Of a DNA stretch of 64,000 nt, positions 17,273 through 26,005 are shown piece by piece. The stretch is from G963704535 sp963704535 (GTDB lineage Bacteria; Chloroflexota; Chloroflexia; Chloroflexales; Roseiflexaceae): contig OY969916.1 of NCBI GenBank assembly GCA_963704535.1, forward strand, positions 3,658,001 to 3,722,000, written 5' to 3'. The position numbers and the translations under genes were made by a program. Numbering within the stretch: the first letter of the stretch is position 1; every line of letters starts with the position of its first letter. Below the pieces are notes generated by a model. The model saw only the letters and a list, made by a program, of their open reading frames with translations, was not told the DNA's origin and searched no databases.

Positions 17273-18388
17273 CTAGGATTTTTTCACCTTCAGCATCTCG
17301 TCATTCAACGCTACCTGCTGTGGCGTGACCTGGTTGCGCTCGTCGTAGCGCCAGGCGCCCTGGTTGTCGCGCAGGACCGGCATGCGCTTGGCGAGGGCCG
17401 GCGGTGTGGCGGCTGCGGTCGGCTGCTCGGCGTACCAGTAGGCGACGCTGCTCATCTCGTTGGCCAGGTGGTTGGCGTGCCCGTGCTCGATCGTCACCTT
17501 GATCTCGCGTTGAAAGCGCACCGGGTTCTCGACGTGGAACACGTAGCTGGTCTGGTAGCCGCCGGTGTGGTGCTCGTACAGGGACGAGCCGTTGCGTAGG
17601 AACGCATTCGGCTGCATGCCCCAGGCCTGGTTCAGGTAGTCTTCGCTGCCGGTGCCGTGCAGGTCGGGCGGCCACTTGTACCCATCGATCCAGATCATAT
17701 CGTCGCCCTCGCCCCACCATTCCCCCTGGAAGTTGGTGACGCTCAGATTGCAGCCGAGGTAGTGGCCGCGCCCGCCCGCTTCCAGGAGGACGTAGTTGTT
17801 CTCCCAGGCCATGCGTTCGGCGTTCATGATGTCTGACGCGGGGCTGTTGACGCGGATCTCGTGGCCCCATCCGCCGAATGGATTGGCCCGGCGAAATTCG
17901 GCGTGGGCGTAGCCGAGATCGGCGTCCGGCGCTTCGTCGCTGGTCTCGTAGTCGACGTAGAAGTACTGCTGGTGCGGCTCGTCGCTCTCGTTGACCAGCT
18001 CGATCAGGGCGCGCCGGCGAAACGGCATCGGCAGGTAGCAGTTGAGCGCGCAGCCGCGGTTGAATTGATTGTTCTGATTGGTCGAGGCGCTGAAGAACAG
18101 CGATTGGTACGAGTTGACCAGGCCGTGGCCGAGCCCGAAGAAGTCGCCGAGTGGGCACAGGATGCTGGGATGCGGCGCATCGTCCCAGGTGATCTTGAGC
18201 AGGCACTCGCGGTAGTGGTTGGGCTGGGTCATCCAGATATGCGTGATGCAGCCGGGTCCCCGGATATCGGCCAGCACGCGCGTCTCGCCGGCGGCCAGCG
18301 TCCAGTAATCGGCGTTGCGGCCGGTCGTATCCCACGACGAGAACCGGCCAGTGGCGCCCTGCCTGAGCCGAGCAATGTTGGTGAACAT
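17273..18388 (-). CDS. GH172 (DUF2961) family glycoside hydrolase
   Basis: 371 residues matching DUF2961, now glycoside hydrolase family 172 (difructose anhydride and alpha-D-arabinan/fructan active enzymes). Landmarks: the N-terminal RFSSWDTTGRNADYWTLAAG, IRGPGCITHIWMT, LGDFFGLGHG, WGEGDDMIWIDG and LHGTGSEDYLNQAWG. The last holds the acidic residues conserved in the family. No signal peptide is seen, so it acts inside the cell or on imported oligosaccharides. The gene is flanked by MITE-like family A copies at 15.7 and 18.5 kb together with the Eis-like gene. Confidence 0.85.
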   Translation of the reverse strand: MFTNIARLRQGATGRFSSWDTTGRNADYWTLAAGETRVLADIRGPGCITHIWMTQPNHYRECLLKITWDDAPHPSILCPLGDFFGLGHGLVNSYQSLFFSASTNQNNQFNRGCALNCYLPMPFRRRALIELVNESDEPHQQYFYVDYETSDEAPDADLGYAHAEFRRANPFGGWGHEIRVNSPASDIMNAERMAWENNYVLLEAGGRGHYLGCNLSVTNFQGEWWGEGDDMIWIDGYKWPPDLHGTGSEDYLNQAWGMQPNAFLRNGSSLYEHHTGGYQTSYVFHVENPVRFQREIKVTIEHGHANHLANEMSSVAYWYAEQPTAAATPPALAKRMPVLRDNQGAWRYDERNQVTPQQVALNDEMLKVKKS

Positions 18389-18492
18389 ATCGCACTCCTT
18401 TGGTTGTGTGAGCGAGGATGTGCGGCATTATACAAGAATGCGAAGAGCGTGTATCATATGGCGGGACTTACACGGTGGCGCCTGCAACGCCG

Positions 18493-18609
18493 CTCTTGCC
18501 TGCGGCAGCAAGGTACCTCACCTCTTTTTTATCGACGATTTTCGCCCAGCCGGGCGAAAATCGTCGATAAAAGGAAGAAAAAGTACCACTCTGCCGAAGG
18601 CTAAAACCA
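18493..18609. mobile_element. MITE-like element, family A, copy 2
   Basis: Starts CTCTTGCCTGCGGCAGCAAG, with the same hairpin core as copy 1 (CGACGATTTTCGCCC and its complement) and the same tail GGAAGAAAAAGTACCACTCT. It is in direct orientation relative to copy 1, and lies between the GH172 gene and cofD. Confidence 0.8.
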
Positions 18610-18670
18610 CGTTTGCTCGATGACCGCGTAAATCTTGTCATTTGACAACTGACCACAGATAGAGGATTCA

Positions 18671-19627
18671 ATGCTAGTCACACTTGCCGGCGGCGTGGGC
18701 GCCGCCCGCTTTCTTGAGGGCCTGGTGCAGGCCGCCCCGCCGGAGGAGATCACGGCGATCGTCAACACTGGCGACGACTTCGAACTGCACGGGCTGTACA
18801 TCTCGCCCGACCTGGATATCGTGACCTGCACGCTGGCCGGGCTGATCGACCAACAGCAGGGCTGGGGCATCACCGGCGATAGCCTCGCCTGCATGGAGTG
18901 GCTGGGGCGGCTGGGCGGGCCGACCTGGTTTGCCCTGGGCGACCGCGACCTGGCGCTGCACATCCGGCGTACAGCGATGCTGCGGGCCGGCAGCAGCCTG
19001 GCCGAGATCGCTGACCATTTCCGACGCACGCTGGGCGTGGCGGTGCGAATCCTGCCGATGTGCAATCAGCCGGTGCCGACTCACGTGATCACTCCGGCTG
19101 GCGAGCTGCACTTCGAGGAATATTTTGTGCAGCGCCGCGCCCAGGACCAGGTGCTGGGTGTGCGCTACGTGGGTATCGAGCAGGCGAGGCCGGCGCCCGG
19201 CGTGACCGAGGCGCTCCGCGAGGCGGCGGCGGTGCTGATCGCGCCCAGCAACCCGATCGTCAGCGTGGGCACGATCCTGGCCGTGCCGGGGGTGCGCCAG
19301 GCGCTGCGCGAGACGGCCGCCCCGGTCGTCGCCGTCAGCCCGATCGTGGGCGGGGCGGCGATCAAGGGTCCCGCCGCGCCGCTGATGACGGCAATGGGCT
19401 TCGAGGTATCGGCCTATGGCGTGGCGCTCTGCTACCGCGACCTAGTCGATGTGCTGGTGATCGACAATGTCGACGCCGCGCTGGCCCCGGCGATCCGCGA
19501 GCTGGGGATGCAGGTCGTCGTCACCGACACGATCATGCGCGGGCCGGCCGAGAAGCGGGCGCTGGCGCAGGCCGCGCTCGACGCGGCGCAGAGAATCAAG
19601 AACAAAGAACCAAGAACAAAGAACTGA
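18671..19627 (+). CDS. cofD: 2-phospho-L-lactate transferase
   Basis: 318 residues, collinear with CofD/FbiA, which transfers a phospholactyl or phosphoenolpyruvyl group onto FO to give F420-0 or its dehydro form. Landmarks: LAGGVGAARFLEGLVQA, IVNTGDDFELHGLYISPDLD, LGDRDLALHIRR, APSNPIVSVGTILAVPGVR, SPIVGGAAIKGPA and the final TDTIMRGPAEKRALA. Cytosolic. The last dozen codons (RIKNKEPRTKN) are encoded by the AACAAAG 7-mer array, which also supplies the stop. It is 218 bp from cofC and partly separated from cofE by inserted genes. Confidence 0.93.
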   Translation: MLVTLAGGVGAARFLEGLVQAAPPEEITAIVNTGDDFELHGLYISPDLDIVTCTLAGLIDQQQGWGITGDSLACMEWLGRLGGPTWFALGDRDLALHIRRTAMLRAGSSLAEIADHFRRTLGVAVRILPMCNQPVPTHVITPAGELHFEEYFVQRRAQDQVLGVRYVGIEQARPAPGVTEALREAAAVLIAPSNPIVSVGTILAVPGVRQALRETAAPVVAVSPIVGGAAIKGPAAPLMTAMGFEVSAYGVALCYRDLVDVLVIDNVDAALAPAIRELGMQVVVTDTIMRGPAEKRALAQAALDAAQRIKNKEPRTKN

Positions 19628-19845
19628 GGATGGAGGATGGAGGATGGAGGATGGAGCCAGAGCACGTAAGGGCGTATTGCATACGCCCCCCACCGAACCC
19701 CGAAGCACTGGGAGCCTATAAGGCAGGCCCTCCGTCTCACGCAACACGGTGAGCGAATAGTCACGCAACACGCAATACGCAACACGCAATACGTTTCACA
19801 CATCACATTTCACGTTTCACGATTTACGCTTCATATAGGATATCA
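19597..19845. repeat. composite repeat block before cofC
   Basis: In order: AACAAAG 7-mers (19597-19625), GGATGGA 7-mers (19627-19660), the palindromic phrase AAGGGCGTATTGCATACGCC, then CACCGAACCCCGAAGCAC. After that come GGCAGGCCCTCCGT, AACACGC 7-mers (19754-19795) and TTTCACG 7-mers before the cofC start. The first four modules recur in the same order, inverted, at 27.43-27.59 kb. No gene. Confidence 0.85.
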
Positions 19846-20496
19846 ATGCTCGCTGCGATCGTCCCTGTCAAGCCGCTCTCTCTCGCGAAAGGCCGCCTGT
19901 CGTCGGTGCTGGCCGGCTCCGAGCGGCAGGCGCTGGTCCTGGCTATGCTGGGCGATGTCCTGGCCGCGCTGCGCTTGGCGGCCCTGGTGGAGCGCGTCGG
20001 CGTGATCAGCCCCGACGCGACTGTCCTGGCCCTGGCGCAGGAGCAGGGCGCCGAGGCCCTGCGCGACCACTCCGACGACCTGAACGGCGCGCTGGCGCAG
20101 GCGGCCCGGCACTACGCCGCTGCCGGCGCGGCGGCGGTGCTGCTGATGCACGCCGATCTGCCGCTGGCGACGCCCGCCGAGATCGACGAGCTAGCCGGGA
20201 CGCCCGGCCCGCCGCCGCTGGCGGCGCTGGCGCCCGCGCGCGACGGCGGCACGAACGCGCTGCTGGTTCGCCCGCCGCTGGCGCTGCCGTTCCAGTTTGG
20301 GCCGGGCAGCCTGGCGCGCCACCTCCAGGTGGCCCGCGAGCGGGGCATCGCCGCGCGGCTCCTGCGCTCGCCGGGGCTGGAGCTGGACGTCGACCGCCCC
20401 GACGACCTGCTGCTGCTGGCCGAGGCCGCTGGGGCCACGGCGGCGCAGCGGCTCGTTCGCGATCTCGACATCGCCGCGCGGCTGGCTTGCGTCTGA
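19846..20496 (+). CDS. cofC: phospholactate/PEP guanylyltransferase
   Basis: 216 residues of the CofC/FbiD type. It activates 2-phospholactate (archaea) or phosphoenolpyruvate (many bacteria) with GTP, for CofD to use. Landmarks: the N-terminal nucleotide-binding VPVKPLSLAKGRLSSVLAG, then LLMHADLPLATPAEID with the metal-binding Asp, RDGGTNALLVRPP, and LELDVDRPDDLLLL near the end. Cytosolic. It is followed within 10 bp by a large membrane protein gene, but that gene is not an F420 gene. Confidence 0.92.
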   Translation: MLAAIVPVKPLSLAKGRLSSVLAGSERQALVLAMLGDVLAALRLAALVERVGVISPDATVLALAQEQGAEALRDHSDDLNGALAQAARHYAAAGAAAVLLMHADLPLATPAEIDELAGTPGPPPLAALAPARDGGTNALLVRPPLALPFQFGPGSLARHLQVARERGIAARLLRSPGLELDVDRPDDLLLLAEAAGATAAQRLVRDLDIAARLACV

Positions 20497-20504
20497 GAAA
20501 CTGC

Positions 20505-22439
20505 ATGACGTATTCTGATCTCAGAAATAGCAGGTCGATCGAGCTGGCGCCGCCGTGGCGTTGGCCCGGCGCTTTTCAGCCCCCAAGCTGGTTCTCGATT
20601 GCGTTTGTCGCGCTGCTGGCCGGGCCGCTGCTGTGGTTGAGCCTGATCGATGCACCCAGCCTACGCGTCGATGTGGGCGTGTGGGGCGATCAGAGCTTTC
20701 TGAGTGGCGTCAACGGCATGGAGCACAACGAGGGCGGGAGCTTCCGCTGGACCGGCGGCCGCGCCCGGCTGACGCTGCCGAACCTGAGCGGCCGCTACCA
20801 GGTGTTGCGCCTACACGCCCACGGCTGGCGCCCGCCGGGGATGCCACTACCGCAAGTCCAACTCAGTGTCGCCGGGCAGCCTTGGGGCAGCGTTCAGACC
20901 ACGCGAGAGCTACGGACCTACGACATCTTGCTGCCGCGCGACGGCGCCGGCCAGGAGATCCAGGTTGGTTTCGACACCCCGGCCTACAGCACGGAACATG
21001 ACCAGCGCGAGATCGGCCTGGCACTGGATTGGGTCGAGCTGCGCGCGGTGGACGCCGCCGGGCCGACGCCCTGGAGCCTGGGCAGCCAGGCGCTACTGCT
21101 GGCGCTGGTGCTGCTGCTGATCTGGGCACTGGCGCTCCCGCCCGGCTGGACGGCCACGCTGGCGGCGCTCTGCGCCGACGGCCTGATCGGGGCAAACCTG
21201 TGGCAGCCGCTACGGATCAGCCAGCCGACCGAGGCGTGGGTGCTCGTCATGGCCGGGCTGCTGGCCGCGACGTGGCTGGCGGCGCCCCGGCTCAAGCGCG
21301 CCCTGGCGCCGTGGATGTCCCCAGCGCAGGCCAACGCGGCCTGGGCGCTGTTCGTCGCGGCGCTGGCGCTGCGGCTGCTGGGCGTGACCCATCCGCTCTT
21401 CGATATGCACGACCTCCACTTCCACACGCGCTGGCTCGACGACATGACCCGCGGCCAGCTTTATCTCTACTCGACCCCATCGGAGTTCCAGAACCGGCAG
21501 ATCTTCTACCCACCGGCCGGCTACTTGCTGCTGTTGCCGCTGCGGCTGCTGCTCTCATCGCGCCTGGCCGTGCATGTGGGCGTGGCGCTGCTCGACGCGG
21601 CCGGCTGCATGCTGGTGCTCCTGATAGCCCGCGAGCTGCGACTGCCGCCGCTGGCCGGGCTGCTGGCGCTGGCGCTGGCCTTGGCGCTGCCGATCAGCAT
21701 GACCATGCTCTGGTGGGGCTTTGCGACCAACGCCCTGGCCCAGCCGCTGTGGCTGCTGCTGGCCTGGCTGCTGCTGCGCGTCGCCAGGCGACCGACCCGC
21801 CGTGCGGTGGCCGTCTTCGGCGTGGCGGCGGCGCTCAGCATGCTGACCCACATCGGCGCGCTGGCGCTGAACGGGGCGACGATCGGGCTGCTGCTGGCGT
21901 TGGGGTGGCGGCGCCTGCCGACGGCTGGCCGCACCGCGCTGATCGGCGGCCTAGCGGCGGCGCTGCTCTTCACCGCGCCGCTCTACTTCGCGGCGGTAGC
22001 GCCATCGGTCGGCCGGCTCTCAGGCGCCGAGGCACCGCTCGTGAGCGAGGCCACTCTGACGCTCAGGCTGGGGCTGCTTGGGCGCGGGCTGCTGCTCGGG
22101 TTTCTGCCGCTGCCCCTGGCGCTGACGCCGCTGGGCCTAGAGCGGCTGCTGGCCGCGCGCGTGGCCCACCCGCTCCGGCGCGCGCTGGTCGGCGCATGGC
22201 TGGCGGCCTGCCTGATCTCTGCCGGTGCCTACCTGGAATTGGGGCTGGTCGTACGCTATCTCTACTTCGCCGCGCCGCTGGTCTGCCTGGGGCTGGGGGC
22301 GCTGCTGGGGTCGCTGTGGCCGCGCGGCCGCTTGGTGACGCTGGCGCTCATACTGCTGGTCGTGTGGAGCGGCGCCGCGCTCTGGGCCGCCGGAGTGCTT
22401 ATGGGGATCAAGCCATCGGCGCTGCCGCTGACGCACTAA
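20505..22439 (+). CDS. large polytopic membrane protein, GT-C glycosyltransferase-like
   Basis: 644 residues from the ATG at 20505; a TTG at 20487 would overlap cofC. One membrane segment (SIAFVALLAGPLLWLSLI) is followed by an outside domain of about 150 residues rich in beta strands (LSGRYQVLRLHAHGWRPPG). At least ten more segments follow (for example ALLLALVLLLIWALALPPG). FHTRWLDDMTRGQLYLYSTP and a long Leu/Ala-rich membrane array resemble GT-C mannosyl/arabinosyl-type transferases, but the catalytic motif is not clear. Probably a lipid-linked sugar transferase. The link to F420 is positional only. Confidence 0.6.
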   Translation: MTYSDLRNSRSIELAPPWRWPGAFQPPSWFSIAFVALLAGPLLWLSLIDAPSLRVDVGVWGDQSFLSGVNGMEHNEGGSFRWTGGRARLTLPNLSGRYQVLRLHAHGWRPPGMPLPQVQLSVAGQPWGSVQTTRELRTYDILLPRDGAGQEIQVGFDTPAYSTEHDQREIGLALDWVELRAVDAAGPTPWSLGSQALLLALVLLLIWALALPPGWTATLAALCADGLIGANLWQPLRISQPTEAWVLVMAGLLAATWLAAPRLKRALAPWMSPAQANAAWALFVAALALRLLGVTHPLFDMHDLHFHTRWLDDMTRGQLYLYSTPSEFQNRQIFYPPAGYLLLLPLRLLLSSRLAVHVGVALLDAAGCMLVLLIARELRLPPLAGLLALALALALPISMTMLWWGFATNALAQPLWLLLAWLLLRVARRPTRRAVAVFGVAAALSMLTHIGALALNGATIGLLLALGWRRLPTAGRTALIGGLAAALLFTAPLYFAAVAPSVGRLSGAEAPLVSEATLTLRLGLLGRGLLLGFLPLPLALTPLGLERLLAARVAHPLRRALVGAWLAACLISAGAYLELGLVVRYLYFAAPLVCLGLGALLGSLWPRGRLVTLALILLVVWSGAALWAAGVLMGIKPSALPLTH

Positions 22440-22668
22440 AGAGACCCTTTCAACTATTGCAGCCCCTGCCACCCCAATCGCAGACGCGGCCATAGACGCC
22501 ATGCGCCCGGCGCGCTATCATCCGGTCCAGAACCGTCGCCTGAGAGGCTGTTTGAAAAGTCTGTTTGTCGCAGGAGTTCCGTGGTTGAGAGGGGATTCTT
22601 GAGGGGCGACCCCCTCAAACTCCCCCTCTTCAAACAGTCTCTGCATATGAGCCTGGAGGATGTAGCCC
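22440..22668. mobile_element. MITE-like element, family C, copy 1 (22545-22641)
   Basis: The terminal phrases GGCTGTTTGAAAAG and CTTCAAACAGTCT form inverted ends around GGGGATTCTTGAGGGGCGAC. A homologous copy in the opposite orientation lies at 24590-24686, so the two bracket the Gfo/Idh and sugar-isomerase genes. The rest of this gap is unremarkable. Confidence 0.75.
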
Positions 22669-23664
22669 ATGGAACGAGTACGCCTGGGGTTGATCGGCTG
22701 CGGCAACATGGCGCGCCACCACGCGCGCGTCTTCACGCAGAGCGTGCCGGAGGCCGAGATCGTCGCGCTGGCCGACCCTGACTCCAATAGCGTGGCCCGG
22801 CTGGTCGCCGAGTTCTTCCCCGGCCAGTCGCCCTCGATCTTCGCTGACTACCGGGCCATGCTGGCCGAAGTCCCGCTCGACGGCGTGATGATCATCAGCC
22901 CGCACGTTTACCACTTCCAGCAGGCCATGGACGCCATCAGCGCCGGCTGCCACGTGCTGATCGAGAAGCCCATGGTCATCCGCACCGAGGACGCCCAGAC
23001 GCTGATCGCCCACGGCCGCGCCCACGACCGCGTGATCTCGGTCGCATTCCCTGGCCCCTTCACCTGCGAGTTTCAGTACATCCGCGAGCTGATCGCCAGC
23101 GGCGACCTGGGCCAGATCTACCTGGTCACCGGCGTGTGCGCCCAGAACTGGCTTGCACTGTGCGCCGGCACCTGGCGCACCAAGCCGGAACTGGCGGGCG
23201 GCGGCAACCTGTACGACAGCGGCGCGCACATGTTCAACGCCATGCTGTACCTCACCGGCCTGGCCGCCACCGATGTGTTCGCATTCGTCGACAACAAGGA
23301 CCAGGAGGTCGACGTCGTCGGCACGGTGGCGCTGCGCTTCACCGGCGGCGCAATCGGCAGCGCAGCGGTCAGCGGCGCGACGACGGTGTTCGAGCAGGGC
23401 ATCTACATTCATGGCACCGCCGGCTCAGTCAAGGCCAGCATCTACGGCGGCAGCATGGAGGTCTGGGTCGGCCCGAACAAGATCAAGTACCCGGCCGTGC
23501 CGCAGACGACCACGCTCCAACAGAACTTCATCGACTGCATCAAGGGCCGCGCGACCACGCCCTGCCCGCCGCTGCTGGGCCTGCGCCAAGCGCGCCTGAT
23601 GGACGCAATCTACAAATCGGCCGCCACCGGCCACTCGGTCCCGGTCGTCGCCGACGAAGAGTAG
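22669..23664 (+). CDS. Gfo/Idh/MocA family dehydrogenase
   Basis: 331 residues. An N-terminal Rossmann fold has RLGLIGCGNMARHHARVF, and the family motif is HVLIEKPMVIRTEDAQTLI (catalytic EKP). The C-terminal alpha/beta domain contains GTWRTKPELAGGGNLYDSGAH, with the conserved Asp and His. It likely oxidises a sugar or inositol derivative with NAD(P). The next gene encodes a sugar isomerase/epimerase, the common partner of these enzymes in cyclitol and rare sugar breakdown. Substrate not identifiable from the sequence. Confidence 0.88.
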   Translation: MERVRLGLIGCGNMARHHARVFTQSVPEAEIVALADPDSNSVARLVAEFFPGQSPSIFADYRAMLAEVPLDGVMIISPHVYHFQQAMDAISAGCHVLIEKPMVIRTEDAQTLIAHGRAHDRVISVAFPGPFTCEFQYIRELIASGDLGQIYLVTGVCAQNWLALCAGTWRTKPELAGGGNLYDSGAHMFNAMLYLTGLAATDVFAFVDNKDQEVDVVGTVALRFTGGAIGSAAVSGATTVFEQGIYIHGTAGSVKASIYGGSMEVWVGPNKIKYPAVPQTTTLQQNFIDCIKGRATTPCPPLLGLRQARLMDAIYKSAATGHSVPVVADEE

Positions 23665-23740
23665 AACAAAGAACAAAGAGCAAAGAACAAAGAAGAGCGG
23701 CGAATTTGTTCTCTGTTCTCTGTTCTTTGTTCTCTGAGGG
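23663..23740. repeat. AACAAAG 7-mer inverted array
   Basis: Forward units (AGAACAAAGAACAAAGAGCA) directly after the stop codon, a GCGGCG spacer, then reverse units (TTGTTCTCTGTTCTCTGTTC). It is a clean example of the head-to-head 7-mer plan and lies between two co-directional genes. Confidence 0.85.
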
Positions 23741-23748
23741 GGAACATA

Positions 23749-24582
23749 ATGCACGTAGGCATCTTGACCGCCCCACTACGCAAGAAACCGCTTGCCGAAC
23801 TGATACCCTGGGCGACCGGGCAGGGGATCGCAGCGCTGGAAGTGGATGTCCGACCGAGCTCGCATCTCGACGCCGGCGCGACCGACGACTCGACGATCGA
23901 GCAACTCCAGGGGCTGCTGGCCCAGCACCGGCTGCGGATCTCCAGCCTGGCCTGCTACGTCATCCTCACCGGCATCCCGGAGGAGCAGGCGCAGCAGGAC
24001 CGGCAGGCGCTGGAGCACGCCATCCGGCTGGCCGCGCGGCTGGGCGTCGATACGGTCTGCACGCTGGCCGGCTTCCCGGCGCCCGGCAAGAACCGCGCCC
24101 ACACGATCGCCGAGGAGCTGCCGGTCGCGCTCCGGCCACTGCTCGACCTGGCCGGCCAGCACGGCGTGCGCCTGGCGCTGGAGAACTGGTACGCCACCAA
24201 CATCCAGCACCTCGACCACTGGCGCGCGGTGTTCGACGCGCTGCCCGACGCCCACTTCGGGCTGAACTTCGACCCCTCGCACCTCGACTGGCAGGGCATC
24301 GACGTCGGCACGGCGGTGCGCGAGTTCCGCGAGCGGATCTTCCACGTCCACGCCAAGGACGTCGTCGTCGACCCGGTGCGGCTGGCGCGGGTCGGCTACC
24401 AGGGCGAGGGCTGGTGGCGCTACACGCTGCCCGGCTACGGACGCATCCGCTGGGGTGAGTTCATCACCACGCTGCGCCAGATCGGCTACGACGGCGTGCT
24501 CTCGATCGAGCACGAGGACGCCGCCTTCCCAGCCGAGGAGGGGTTCGCCAAGGCCGCGCGCTACCTGAATGCGTTGGTGTAG
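23749..24582 (+). CDS. sugar phosphate isomerase/epimerase (xylose isomerase-like TIM barrel)
   Basis: 277 residues of the AP-endonuclease-2/IolE/IolI superfamily. It has a TIM barrel with metal ligands expected in LALENWYATNIQ, FGLNFDPSHLDWQGID, IFHVHAKDVVVD and VLSIEHEDAAF, which hold the Glu, Asp, His, Glu set. It probably works with the preceding dehydrogenase in catabolism of an unusual sugar or cyclitol. The pair is bracketed by inverted MITE-like elements, which could indicate transfer as a cassette. Confidence 0.85.
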   Translation: MHVGILTAPLRKKPLAELIPWATGQGIAALEVDVRPSSHLDAGATDDSTIEQLQGLLAQHRLRISSLACYVILTGIPEEQAQQDRQALEHAIRLAARLGVDTVCTLAGFPAPGKNRAHTIAEELPVALRPLLDLAGQHGVRLALENWYATNIQHLDHWRAVFDALPDAHFGLNFDPSHLDWQGIDVGTAVREFRERIFHVHAKDVVVDPVRLARVGYQGEGWWRYTLPGYGRIRWGEFITTLRQIGYDGVLSIEHEDAAFPAEEGFAKAARYLNALV

Positions 24583-24767
24583 AGATTAGAGACTGTTTGA
24601 AAAGGGGGAGTTTGAGGGGGCCGCCCCTCAAGAATCCCATTTCCACCACGGATCGCAGGCGAGACAATGCCCTTTTCAAACAGTTTGAGATTGGAGATTG
24701 GAGATTGTGAAGATGGCGTATAATCTCTAATCTCCAATCTCCAATCTCTGAATCTAAGGAGTTGCTG
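24583..24767. repeat. MITE-like family C copy 2 plus GATTGGA 7-mer inverted array
   Basis: 24590-24686 carries AGACTGTTTGAAAAGGGGGA at one end and CTTTTCAAACAGTTT at the other, inverted relative to the 22.5-kb copy. From 24688 to 24757 comes a GATTGGA array (GAGATTGGAGATTGGAGATT, a spacer, then its reverse complement). The AAGGAG ribosome site of the next gene follows directly. Confidence 0.85.
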
Positions 24768-25739
<972 letters not shown>

Positions 25740-26005
25740 GACTTGGAAAAAGGGGGTTTGGTGGTACTTTTTCTTCCTTTTATCGAGGATTTTGCCCGGC
25801 CGGGCAAAAATCCTCGATAAAAGGAAGAAAAAGTACCTTGCTGCCGCAGGCAATAGCAGCGTAGTAGGCGCCACCACCTACTACAGCCCTGAGTGAACCT
25901 CCCCATCGTGATCGTTTCGGATACAGATTGTCGTCATATTGATCAAGCGCCACGGTATGAGATAGCGTAAGCTGGGGACAAATCTGACGAACTGCGGGAG
26001 GCCCC
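25740..26005. mobile_element. MITE-like element, family A, copy 3 (25762-25862, inverted)
   Basis: GGTACTTTTTCTTCCTTTTA, then the core ATCGAGGATTTTGCCCGG with its complement, then GGAAGAAAAAGTACCTTGCT. It is the reverse of copies 1 and 2 with compensating changes in the stem (GAGGAT paired with ATCCTC), so the fold is kept while the sequence drifts. The remaining 140 bp before the next gene shows no ORF and should hold its promoter. Confidence 0.75.
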
